Source: Chryseobacterium soli (GTDB taxonomy: Bacteria; Bacteroidota; Bacteroidia; Flavobacteriales; Weeksellaceae). Taken from it: DNA of 64,000 bases. A program made the translations under genes and the position numbers. Shown piece by piece: positions 1 to 7,409 of the stretch. The first letter of the stretch is position 1; every line of letters begins with the position of its first letter. The stretch is taken from NCBI RefSeq assembly GCF_000737705.1, contig NZ_JPRH01000001.1, positions 992,001 to 1,056,000 of the forward strand, in the 5' to 3' direction. Below the pieces are notes generated by a model. The model had not been told where the DNA came from. It did not search any database and worked only from the letters and a program-made list of their open reading frames with translations.

Positions 1-918
1 ATCGGTACCGAACTTACGAACAGACTTGTTGAAATCCACGGAGCCGAAAATGTAGTAGCTTCAGGATTGGATAGATGGCAGAAAGGAATTACTTCTGCCG
101 GATATTACGAAAGAATGGATGTTACCAATACCCAATTGGTAAAACAGGTGATTAAAGACTATGAAATTACAACAGTCTACCACTTAGCATCTCTTCTGTC
201 AGGAACATCAGAAAAGCAGCCTATTTTCGCATGGAAATTAAACCTGGAGCCATTGCTTCACTTTTGTGAATTGGCTAAAGAAGGTTTGCTTAAAAAGATT
301 TTCTGGCCAAGTTCAATCGCAGTTTTTGGAAAAGGAATTCCCAAAGAAAATGTAGCTCAGGATGTTGTTTTAAATCCTACTACAGTGTATGGGATTTCTA
401 AAATGGCAGGTGAAAAATGGTGCGAATATTATTTTGATAAGCATGGAGTAGATGTGCGAAGCATCAGGTATCCCGGATTGATTTCATGGAAAACTCCAGC
501 GGGTGGAGGAACTACCGACTATGCTGTAGAGATTTTTTACGAAGCTGTTGAAGAAGGAAAGTATACCAGTTTCATTTCAGAAAATACAGCAATGCCGATG
601 TTGTATATGGATGATGCCATCAATGCAACATTGAAATTAATGGAAGCTCCAAAAGAAAGTCTAACGATCCGTTCGTCTTATAATTTGGGTGGAATGTCTT
701 TCACTCCAAAAGAACTGGCGGAAGAAATCAAGAAAGAAATTCCGGATTTTAAGATTGATTATAAACCAGATTTCAGACAGGCTATTGCAGATTCTTGGCC
801 GTCATCCATTGATGATTCCATTGCTAAAAAAGACTGGGGACTGACATACGATTTTGGAATTTCCGAAATGTCTAAGGACATGATCAAGAATTTAAAAGTT
901 AAATTAGAGAAAAATTAA
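1..918 (+). CDS. tdh: L-threonine 3-dehydrogenase (NAD-dependent epimerase fold), 5' truncated by window edge
   Basis: Extended short-chain dehydrogenase that would oxidise L-threonine to 2-amino-3-ketobutyrate with NAD. The frame is open from the first base, so the gene begins left of the window; the first visible residues (IGTELTNRL) are the end of the Rossmann glycine motif, so only about a dozen residues are missing. The catalytic Tyr-x3-Lys lies in YGISKMAGEK, and RYPGLISW followed by PAGGGTTDYA is typical of the epimerase-type threonine dehydrogenases of Bacteroidetes. The TTG at 67 is an internal codon, not a start. A related sugar-nucleotide epimerase is the alternative, but the PGLISW/GGGTTDY block argues for threonine dehydrogenase. 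Confidence 0.85.
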   Translation: MGTELTNRLVEIHGAENVVASGLDRWQKGITSAGYYERMDVTNTQLVKQVIKDYEITTVYHLASLLSGTSEKQPIFAWKLNLEPLLHFCELAKEGLLKKIFWPSSIAVFGKGIPKENVAQDVVLNPTTVYGISKMAGEKWCEYYFDKHGVDVRSIRYPGLISWKTPAGGGTTDYAVEIFYEAVEEGKYTSFISENTAMPMLYMDDAINATLKLMEAPKESLTIRSSYNLGGMSFTPKELAEEIKKEIPDFKIDYKPDFRQAIADSWPSSIDDSIAKKDWGLTYDFGISEMSKDMIKNLKVKLEKN

Positions 919-1002
919 TTATTTAAAGTTTTAGTTTAAATAAAAACACTTTTAACGTCTGATTTAATGTAGTTTATAAATTTTATATAGAAAATAGTTT
1001 AT

Positions 1003-1755
1003 ATGGTATTATTCACTTTTAATGTAATAAATATTGAGGCTAAGGCCAAAAATGGTGTTCAGATCTCTGATGTTGAAAGACTGAAAATTACAGAAGATAA
1101 TACAAAAGCTATTCTCAGAACTTTAGATATTCATGACAATAAAGCGAGCTTTTTTATTGAGATTTCTCTCACTGAAAAACTCCAAAATCTTATAAAAGCA
1201 ATTTCATCCCAAGGGCATGAAATTGCTTTTTATAATAAAGACTCAAATCTTCGGGAAATTGAAGAAGCTAAAAAAAAGACGGAAGAATTTTTAGAAAAAC
1301 AAATAAGAGGAATTCGTCAGAAAGATATCCGGCTTCGTCAGGAAGATTTAAAAATGTTGGAATTCAATTATGTTTCCAATATTGATAATGCGGAAATTCT
1401 TTTTCCCTTCAAACGCTTACAAAGAAACACAGAGATCACTGAAGAAGACGGATTGAGTATTGTTCCGGAAAGTATCTCTCCTTACAGCCAGTTACCGTAT
1501 AATGATTTTGTATTCCAGGTTCTGCCGATGAAATACTACAAGAATATGGTGTTCGAAACATTGAAGAATGATGATTTCGTTCTGATCTATCTGAACTCGT
1601 GGCAGTTTACTGATTTTAAAAAGTACCCGTTTGAAATTCCTTTCTACAGAAGCTTATTTTCAGGCAAAAAAATGGAGGACAAATTAGATGCCCTCCTTAG
1701 CTGGATCAACGAGAAGGAGATGGCTACTTCCCGTATGAAAGATTATATTTTTTAA
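1003..1755 (+). CDS. Degenerate polysaccharide deacetylase (NodB-fold) family protein
   Basis: A 250-residue protein aligning by eye with cytoplasmic NodB/DUF3473-type polysaccharide deacetylases: a first strand (LFTFNVIN, residues 3-10), KASFFIEISL for the usual K-A-T-F-F strand, GHEIAF (about 72-77) and IRGIRQKDIRL (about 101-111) for the R-G-F-R segment. The metal-binding residues seem lost: the usual TFDVED reads TFNVIN, and the H-x3-H after GHEIA is absent (YNKDSN). It may therefore be a non-catalytic relative. No signal peptide is visible. It stands alone after tdh with 84 bases between them. Confidence 0.6.
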   Translation: MVLFTFNVINIEAKAKNGVQISDVERLKITEDNTKAILRTLDIHDNKASFFIEISLTEKLQNLIKAISSQGHEIAFYNKDSNLREIEEAKKKTEEFLEKQIRGIRQKDIRLRQEDLKMLEFNYVSNIDNAEILFPFKRLQRNTEITEEDGLSIVPESISPYSQLPYNDFVFQVLPMKYYKNMVFETLKNDDFVLIYLNSWQFTDFKKYPFEIPFYRSLFSGKKMEDKLDALLSWINEKEMATSRMKDYIF

Positions 1756-1775
1756 TTTTCTTCTCTCTCAGATTA

Positions 1776-1863
1776 ACAGGTTTACACAGATGTTTGTTTT
1801 CTTTTTAGATTAATTATTTGAAAGAAATCTGCTTAATCAGTGAAATCTGCGAGAAATAATTTA
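1776..1863. repeat. Degenerate intergenic repeat rich in GATTAA / ATCTG words
   Basis: The gap after the deacetylase-like gene holds recurring short words: GATTAA, ATCTGC (twice, in GAAATCTGC), TTAATC and CAGATT. The two GAAATCTGC words stand 17 bases apart. No ORF or clear terminator accounts for it. It resembles short degenerate intergenic repeats common in flavobacteria; that comparison is from memory. Confidence 0.3.
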
Positions 1864-1919
1864 AACAAAAATTCCACAAATATTTCCATGAATTAAAAAA
1901 TATCCGAGGGAGAAAAATA

Positions 1920-3125
1920 TTAAGCCAATTCAAAAAGCGTAATTTCCGGTAAAACCCCAACTCTTCCAGGGTACCCTAATACACCAAAACCTCTGTTTAC
2001 ATAAAGCATTTTACCTTCACTTTCGTATAAATCAGCCCATTTCGGGTAACGATATTGTACAGGTGACCATTTTATGTTTTTTAAATCTAAACCAAACTGC
2101 ATTCCATGTGTGTGGCCGGATAGTGTTAAATGAACGTCGATTGGGTGTTTTTTAACCACGTAATCAAAATGGGTAGGGTCATGGCTCATTAATATCTTTG
2201 TTGCTGATTCCGGGACTCCTTTCAAAGCGTCATCCAGTTTTCCAAATTGTGGAAAGGGTTTTAATCCCCAGTTTTCAACGCCTAGAATATAAATTTTTTC
2301 ACCGTTTTTCTCAATTACTCTATGTTCATTTCGAAGCATATCAAAACCTGCCTGTTTTTCATAATCGATAAGTGTATCCAGATTTTTCTTTTTTGCATCA
2401 AGTGAAGTCCATGTCACATAATCTGCGTAATCATGGTTTCCCAGTACCGCAAATTTCCCATCTTTAGCTTTGATCTTTGAAAATAAAGGAATAAACGGTT
2501 TGAATTCATCCGCAATATTATTCACCATATCTCCTGTGAATAGAACCAAATCAGGGTTTTGTTCATTAATTAGATCAATGGCATGTTCCAGTTTACTTGG
2601 GTCTGAGAAACTTCCGCTGTGGACGTCTGAGATTTGTATGATTTTATAGCCTTTAAAGCTTTTCGGAAGATTGGTGAAATTTATTCTCACTCTTCTTACT
2701 TTATGACGGTATTTCCCAAAAGTGATTCCATCAATAAATAATGCAGAAAGTACACCTCCTAAACCAAGCCCCATGATGTTTAAAAACTTTCTTCTTTCCG
2801 GGAAAAAGTTCTCGGTTGGCCTCGTTAGTCCGATTAAATACCCTCCCGTTCTGAAAATATCATCAATCAACAAAAACAGAACGATGAAAATTTTAGGTAA
2901 AATAAAAACTAAAAATAGAGAGATCATAATCTGAGCCCTCACAGTGCTTCTGTCTGATCTTTGGAAGTGGGAAACTTCGTAAGCGAAAAAGCCGTAAACC
3001 GCCAAAGATAAAATCCAATATCCGGCTCTTATCCAGGAGTTATCCGTTAATGTTCTTATTGCCTGATAGATATACGCTTCTAGAAATAAGAAGACTGCAG
3101 CAATAAGTAAAAAATTTCTTTGCAT
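1920..3125 (-). CDS. Membrane-anchored metallophosphoesterase
   Basis: A calcineurin-like phosphoesterase of 401 residues. The N-terminal part has about four hydrophobic segments (starting FLLIAAVFLFLEAYIY) that anchor it in the inner membrane. The C-terminal domain shows the full metal-binding series: ISDVHSG (D-x-H), LFTGDMV (G-D), LGNHDYAD (G-N-H-D), a later MSHDP and GHTHGMQ (G-H-x-H). This resembles YkuE/YaeI-type enzymes, some of which act on lipids, but the substrate is unknown. I choose the ATG at 3125 (MQRNFLL): the frame is open further upstream to 3221, but that would run through a hairpin and into the preceding gene. Confidence 0.85.
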   Translation of the reverse strand: MQRNFLLIAAVFLFLEAYIYQAIRTLTDNSWIRAGYWILSLAVYGFFAYEVSHFQRSDRSTVRAQIMISLFLVFILPKIFIVLFLLIDDIFRTGGYLIGLTRPTENFFPERRKFLNIMGLGLGGVLSALFIDGITFGKYRHKVRRVRINFTNLPKSFKGYKIIQISDVHSGSFSDPSKLEHAIDLINEQNPDLVLFTGDMVNNIADEFKPFIPLFSKIKAKDGKFAVLGNHDYADYVTWTSLDAKKKNLDTLIDYEKQAGFDMLRNEHRVIEKNGEKIYILGVENWGLKPFPQFGKLDDALKGVPESATKILMSHDPTHFDYVVKKHPIDVHLTLSGHTHGMQFGLDLKNIKWSPVQYRYPKWADLYESEGKMLYVNRGFGVLGYPGRVGVLPEITLFELA

Positions 3126-3137
3126 AATAATGTTTAA

Positions 3138-3170
3138 AAAAAGCACAAAGAATAATTCCCTGTGCTTTTT
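3138..3170 (-). terminator. Intrinsic terminator after the KAS III gene
   Basis: A perfect 10-bp stem (AAAAAGCACA / TGTGCTTTTT) with a 13-base loop lies between the stop of the synthase gene and the start of the phosphoesterase gene, both read leftwards. The stem carries its own T run on the minus strand. Confidence 0.65.
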
Positions 3171-3195
3171 ATATTTTTTGTTAATTAAAATATTT

Positions 3196-4263
3196 TTAAG
3201 GAAATCTGTAAACGATAGCATTGATATTCATTCCGGCACCTACCGAAGTCATCACAATGTTACCTTTATCTTTAAACGATTGACCTGCCATTTTTCCTTT
3301 AATTATTAAATCAAACATGGTAGGAATAGTCGCTACAGAAGAATTTCCAAATTCCTGAATCGTCATTGGTGAGATTGAATGATCATAGTCCTTCACATCA
3401 TAAAGTCTATGAAGTCTCTCAATCATTGCATAATCCATTTTAGCATTAGCCTGGTGGATCAATATTTTATTGATATCCTGAATCGAAAGATCAGCATCTT
3501 CAATGGTTTCTTTTATGGCTACAGGTACGTTTTTAAGGGCGTACTCATAGATTTTTCTTCCCTGCATTCTTACAAAAAGACGTTTCTGATCGGCATCTGC
3601 ATTGATGGAAGATGCATTTTCCAGGTAACACAATTCCGGACCGTTGTCGCAGATTGTATTATGGGCAATAATTCCTACATTCTCTTCGTCAGTAGCTTTT
3701 ACTACGACTGCACCTGCACCGTCAGCAAAGATCATTCTGTTTCTGTCATGCGGATCTGTAACGCGGCTTAATGTTTCAGCACCAATCACAAGGATTGTTT
3801 TAGCTGCTTTAGCTTTAATCAGGTTGTCGGCTAAAATCATAGCCTCTACCCAGCCCGGGCAACCGAAAATCATATCATAGGTGATGCATTTTCTGTTTTT
3901 GATTCCAAGCTTATTTTTTACCCTCGCTGCCATATTGGGCATGAAGTTTACATATCCGTCTATCGTAACCTCTCCGAAATTACTGGCATAAATAATATAA
4001 TCCAGTTCCTCTCCGTCTACCTTTGCATCTTCAATAGCAATTTTGGCAGCTTCGTAACCGATTTGCGAGTTGGAAAGATCGTCTTCTATGAACCTTCTGT
4101 TCTCTATCTCTGTAATTTCCACGAATTTTGAAATAATTTCTTCAGCAGGCTTTTCGATTTTCACGCCATCTTCTGTGTAGAACTCAGAATTCATGAAAAA
4201 GTCTCTACCAATAACTCTATTAGGAATATAGGATCCAGAACCAATAATGATTGTATTCGGCAT
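3196..4263 (-). CDS. 3-oxoacyl-ACP synthase III family protein (KAS III-like)
   Basis: Thiolase-fold condensing enzyme of 355 residues, somewhat longer than typical FabH (about 320). The catalytic triad is visible: Cys135 in IFGCPGW, His270 in LIHQANAK and Asn307 in EFGNSSV. It would condense an acyl starter with malonyl-ACP or a related donor. Its length, and the absence of other fatty-acid genes nearby (no plsX, rpmF or fabD), suggest a secondary KAS III rather than the housekeeping FabH; this is inference. It is divergent from the 4366 gene, with 102 bases between the two starts. Confidence 0.82.
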   Translation of the reverse strand: MPNTIIIGSGSYIPNRVIGRDFFMNSEFYTEDGVKIEKPAEEIISKFVEITEIENRRFIEDDLSNSQIGYEAAKIAIEDAKVDGEELDYIIYASNFGEVTIDGYVNFMPNMAARVKNKLGIKNRKCITYDMIFGCPGWVEAMILADNLIKAKAAKTILVIGAETLSRVTDPHDRNRMIFADGAGAVVVKATDEENVGIIAHNTICDNGPELCYLENASSINADADQKRLFVRMQGRKIYEYALKNVPVAIKETIEDADLSIQDINKILIHQANAKMDYAMIERLHRLYDVKDYDHSISPMTIQEFGNSSVATIPTMFDLIIKGKMAGQSFKDKGNIVMTSVGAGMNINAIVYRFP

Positions 4264-4335
4264 TCGTTTATTTGATTTTTTTTAAAGACGCAAAGTTAAT
4301 AATTAATATTAATAACGAAAAATTAAAAATATTAT

Positions 4336-4343
4336 TAAATTTG
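4336..4343 (+). promoter_or_regulatory. -7 box upstream of the menG operon
   Basis: TAAATTTG matches the flavobacterial -7 consensus TAnnTTTG and lies 22 bases before the ATG at 4366. No TTG is present at the -33 position, so support is partial. Confidence 0.4.
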
Positions 4344-4365
4344 CAAAACTTGTATTGTACAACCT

Positions 4366-4935
4366 ATGAAAAATAATCCGTCCTTAAAAGGCTTACTTGT
4401 TGCTGTTGTGGTGTTTATCGCTGCCTTTGGGATCTACTTCCTTTTTTTAGCAAAGAAAAATTATTTCCTGGTAGACAACCCTACACCCAATACGTACTAT
4501 TATAAGATTAATAATGGCTCTGAGGGCATTATTTCAGCAGGCCAGTATGTGCATGTAGACCTGAAACAGGGAAAAAATTCCATTAAAGTTTTTGACCAGA
4601 ATAAGAAAATGCTGTATGATTCTGCATTTGAAGTGAATAAAATCCGCGGACTTTTAAACATTGCCCATCAGGATTATTATGTTAACCGCCAATATTATGG
4701 GTATAATCTTAAAAAAGATTCATTACTTTTGAACCTTGATAAAACCGTCATTGACGGGAAGGAATATTTTGGAGGGGCAAAACGCTTCAATAAACTCTAC
4801 ACTGAAGATTTTTACTATAATGTAGATGAAGATTATGACAAGCTTATCAAGAATATACAGCAGGTAGAATCAAGATCCAAGATTTTCAGAAAACAAGATT
4901 ACCTTAATTATTATAAAGAATATTATAAGTTTTGA
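4366..4935 (+). CDS. Membrane-anchored protein of unknown function, upstream of menG
   Basis: I do not recognise this 189-residue protein. One hydrophobic segment (about residues 8-29, rich in V, I, F and L) is followed by a tyrosine- and lysine-rich extracytoplasmic domain with several YY pairs. Its stop codon overlaps the TTG start of the methyltransferase gene (TTGA), so the two are translationally coupled. Nothing in the sequence ties it chemically to menaquinone synthesis. It may be a periplasmic protein held by an uncleaved signal anchor. Confidence 0.7.
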   Translation: MKNNPSLKGLLVAVVVFIAAFGIYFLFLAKKNYFLVDNPTPNTYYYKINNGSEGIISAGQYVHVDLKQGKNSIKVFDQNKKMLYDSAFEVNKIRGLLNIAHQDYYVNRQYYGYNLKKDSLLLNLDKTVIDGKEYFGGAKRFNKLYTEDFYYNVDEDYDKLIKNIQQVESRSKIFRKQDYLNYYKEYYKF

Positions 4936-5663
4936 CAAAAGATATCAACCAAGTAACTCCCTACAATTCTGAAGCTCCCAAGAAGAGCCAGGTAGAGGAT
5001 ATGTTCGACAACATTGCACCCAAATATGACCTTTTAAATCATGTTTTATCCATGAAAATTGATGTTTTGTGGAGAAATACGCTGGTCAAATGGATGAAAA
5101 ATGACAACCCTCAAGAAGTGCTGGATGTGGCTACAGGAACGGGGGATCTGGCCATCACAATTGAAAAAGGAACCAATGCAAAAGTAATTGGTTTAGATTT
5201 ATCGCAACAAATGTTAAATGTTGGCGTTATTAAAATAAAAAAACTTAATTTAGACGGCAAAATTTCCATGCAAAAGGGGGATGCGGAGAATTTACCTTTT
5301 GAGGAAAATAGATTTGATGCTGTGTCCGTTGCATTTGGAGTGAGGAATTTTGAAAATCTTAGAAAAGGTTTAGCAGAGTTAAGAAGAGTAGTTAAAGATA
5401 ACAAGAGTGTTTACATACTGGAGTTTTCAAAGGTTGAGGGGTTTTTAGGACCATTTTATATGTTTTATTTCAAAAACGTATTACCTGCCATCGGCAGATT
5501 GATCTCTAAAGATAATAGGGCATACACATATCTTCCGGATTCTGTAAATGCATTTCCTTTCGGGGAGAAGATGAAACAAATTCTTTTGGATACAGGATTT
5601 AAGAAAGTTGAATATAAAAAACTAAGTTTAGGTATAGCCACAATTTATAAAGCAACAAAGTAA
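4932..5663 (+). CDS. menG: Demethylmenaquinone methyltransferase (UbiE/MenG)
   Basis: SAM-dependent C-methyltransferase that performs the last step of menaquinone synthesis. It has the family's opening MFDNIAPKYDLLNH, the SAM-binding LDVATGTGDLA, the acidic LGLDLS-type loop (VIGLDLSQQM), GDAENLPF and SVAFGVRNFEN. At 243 residues it has normal length. The start is TTG at 4932, inside the stop of the preceding gene; the next in-frame ATG would cut into the conserved MFDNIAP motif, so TTG is well supported. porT follows 3 bases after the stop. Confidence 0.93.
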   Translation: MTKDINQVTPYNSEAPKKSQVEDMFDNIAPKYDLLNHVLSMKIDVLWRNTLVKWMKNDNPQEVLDVATGTGDLAITIEKGTNAKVIGLDLSQQMLNVGVIKIKKLNLDGKISMQKGDAENLPFEENRFDAVSVAFGVRNFENLRKGLAELRRVVKDNKSVYILEFSKVEGFLGPFYMFYFKNVLPAIGRLISKDNRAYTYLPDSVNAFPFGEKMKQILLDTGFKKVEYKKLSLGIATIYKATK

Positions 5664-5666
5664 CCT

Positions 5667-6449
5667 ATGAATAAATTTTTATTAAAAGCACTGGTTTTAG
5701 CCTCAGTAAATATTGCCATTTTTGCAGATGCGCAATTCAGAACCCGAAACAGAATGGATAAGTTGGAAGATTTCGACGAACAGACATTCAGTTGGGGTTT
5801 TTATTTGAACGGCAATAAACTAGACTATCGTATTGTCTTAAACCCGAGATACGGTATGAATGGTAACCAGAATCTTGTTACATCCAAAGAAAGCTACAGT
5901 TTTGGTGCCGGACTTATCGGTAAGTGGAGACTGAGCGACTATCTGGATCTAAGAATGGAACCAGGCTTACAATTTGCTCAGAGGCAATTGACTTTTAATA
6001 CACAGTCGAATGATCAGTACGCGGCTGGAACTTTGACCAATCCTGCTTTTATCCCAATTCCGTTAACGGACAAAGACAGAGTAAGAGAAATCAAATCTAC
6101 TCTGGTAGACATTCCTGTATTATTAGAACTTCATGGTCAGAGATGGTACAACTCACGACCATATGTGGCAGCAGGGGTGAACTATATTGTTAATCTTCAG
6201 TCGAATTCAGACTCTACTGATGATAACATGCAGCAGGTTTTCAGGTCTACTACGCATAATTTTGCATGGTCTGCTGAAATGGGAATCCAGTTATATTTCA
6301 ATAAATTTAAACTGACCCCAGCCATCAGAGGAACATTCTTTATGAACAACGAAAAAGTGGCAGATAATGCAACAACGCCTCCTTATTGGACGTCTGCAGT
6401 ATCTACATTACAGACCAGAGCTGTATTTTTTATGTTAAAATTTGAATAA
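5667..6449 (+). CDS. porT: Outer-membrane beta-barrel protein, PorT family (type IX secretion)
   Basis: A 260-residue protein with a signal peptide (cleavage near FADAQ) and the alternating aromatic strands of an outer-membrane barrel, ending in a hydrophobic strand with terminal FE. The opening block after the signal (RTRNRMDKLEDFDEQ, then WGFYLNGNKLDY) fits the PorT family, a component of the type IX secretion system. From memory, porT lies next to ubiE in other Bacteroidetes, which strengthens the call. A generic PorT-like porin with another role is the alternative. Confidence 0.7.
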   Translation: MNKFLLKALVLASVNIAIFADAQFRTRNRMDKLEDFDEQTFSWGFYLNGNKLDYRIVLNPRYGMNGNQNLVTSKESYSFGAGLIGKWRLSDYLDLRMEPGLQFAQRQLTFNTQSNDQYAAGTLTNPAFIPIPLTDKDRVREIKSTLVDIPVLLELHGQRWYNSRPYVAAGVNYIVNLQSNSDSTDDNMQQVFRSTTHNFAWSAEMGIQLYFNKFKLTPAIRGTFFMNNEKVADNATTPPYWTSAVSTLQTRAVFFMLKFE

Positions 6450-6468
6450 AAAATAGGACTTAAAATAT

Positions 6469-6497
6469 AAAGGAGGTGCTTTTGCACCTCCTTTTTT
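6469..6497 (+). terminator. Intrinsic terminator after porT
   Basis: A perfect 11-bp stem (AAAGGAGGTGC / GCACCTCCTTT) with a TTTT loop runs into a T tract. It closes the 4366-menG-porT operon. Confidence 0.9.
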
Positions 6498-6550
6498 GTA
6501 TAGATACTAAAATATAGAGCGTTTTATTTTTATTAATGTCAATATTTTTT

Positions 6551-6558
6551 TATTTTTG
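6551..6558 (+). promoter_or_regulatory. -7 box upstream of the coiled-coil/zapA pair
   Basis: TATTTTTG fits TAnnTTTG and lies 28 bases before the ATG at 6587. No clear -33 TTG is present at the right distance. Confidence 0.35.
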
Positions 6559-6586
6559 CTATTAGTTAGAATATACAAAACCTGAA

Positions 6587-6889
6587 ATGCTTCAAGATTT
6601 AGAAAACAATTTTTCAGAATTAGAAAAAAAGATTTGGAATTTACAAAAGAATTATAAAAGTCTTGCTGAAAAATTATCAGAACTAAATGCTGAACATGAA
6701 GATCTGAAGAAGAAGTACGATGAAGAGAGGCGGAAAAATCAGGTATTAGCAGAAGAACAAAAAAATATAAAACTTTATTCAGCAATATCAGGAAATCCTG
6801 AACACAATAGGTTGATGAAAAATCATATTAACAGATTAGTGAAAGAGATTGATTTCTGTATTGCTCAGCTTCAAAACAGTGGATTATAA
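6587..6889 (+). CDS. Small coiled-coil protein, partner of ZapA
   Basis: A 100-residue protein, nearly all alpha-helical coiled coil (heptad-like LEKKIWNLQKNYKSLAEKL, then a long K/E-rich helix), with a short C-terminal helix from about residue 72. It is not a recognisable enzyme. It overlaps zapA by one base (TAATG), so the two products are probably made together. Size and position suggest a ZapB-like division accessory protein; this is inference, since coiled coils resemble one another without common ancestry. Confidence 0.7.
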   Translation: MLQDLENNFSELEKKIWNLQKNYKSLAEKLSELNAEHEDLKKKYDEERRKNQVLAEEQKNIKLYSAISGNPEHNRLMKNHINRLVKEIDFCIAQLQNSGL

Positions 6890-7176
6890 TGGAGGTAAGA
6901 AGAATAACCGTAAACATTGCTGGAAGAGTATATCCGCTGAACGTACCGGCAGCAGAGGAGGAAACTTTGCGTAAAGTAGGGAAGCAGATAGAGAATATGA
7001 TTAAAGATTTTGAACAAAACTTCGATGTTAGAGATAAACAGGATGCTTTGGCGATGTGTGCCCTTAAACTGGGGACCAACGCGGAAGTAGTTTCTCTCAA
7101 TTACGAAAAAAATATACATTCAACCAACGAAAGATTAACGCAAATTAATCGGTCACTGGATGAAAACGGGAAATAG
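6889..7176 (+). CDS. zapA: Cell division protein ZapA
   Basis: A 95-residue protein with the ZapA layout: a small N-terminal head (RITVNIAGRVYPLNV, then AAEEETLRKVGKQIE) and a C-terminal helix for coiled-coil tetramerisation. ZapA binds FtsZ filaments and bundles them at the division site. It follows the coiled-coil gene with a TAATG overlap. A 6S RNA-like gene follows immediately, the same order as zapA-ssrS in Escherichia coli. Confidence 0.85.
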   Translation: MEVRRITVNIAGRVYPLNVPAAEEETLRKVGKQIENMIKDFEQNFDVRDKQDALAMCALKLGTNAEVVSLNYEKNIHSTNERLTQINRSLDENGK

Positions 7177-7189
7177 ATATTTTTTCCCA

Positions 7190-7366
7190 AAAGTTCTGCC
7201 TACAATAGTTCTAACACATTTAAGGTAAACTCAACGCTAAGCAATAACCGAACAAATGTCCATCGAATGGCGTGCCGGATTCCCGGATTACAGACAGTGG
7301 AAATCAGTTCAAATCGTGTTGATTAGGAGTTTACTCTCAATCCCTGAATTATTGTGGGCTTTTTTT
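7190..7366 (+). ncRNA. ssrS: 6S RNA (SsrS)-like
   Basis: The 233-base gap between zapA and rny holds no ORF but folds like a 6S RNA. A 13-bp closing stem pairs 7199-7211 with 7346-7358 (two G-U pairs). A large internal bubble follows (7212-7224 opposite 7335-7345). Then an upper stem pairs GTAAACTC (7225-7232) with GAGTTTAC (7327-7334), with a long apical arm above. The 3' end runs into CTTTTTTT. 6S RNA binds the RNA polymerase housekeeping holoenzyme by imitating an open promoter. The position after zapA matches E. coli. The exact 5' end is estimated. Confidence 0.75.
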
Positions 7367-7409
7367 ATATAAATATGATTATGATGACAATTAAAACTCA
7401 ATATATATT

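Noticed and set aside
3126..3221. N-terminal extension of the metallophosphoesterase
   Set aside because: It crosses a terminator and overlaps the previous gene; MQRNFLL begins a proper membrane anchor.
3379..3771. 130-codon frame antisense to the KAS III gene
   Set aside because: The minus-strand gene has an intact Cys-His-Asn triad; this frame has no motif and looks like a shadow.
7177..7409. tRNA or tmRNA in the zapA-rny gap
   Set aside because: There is no cloverleaf, CCA-end or TPsiC-like GTTCGAATC block; the long single arm fits 6S RNA instead.
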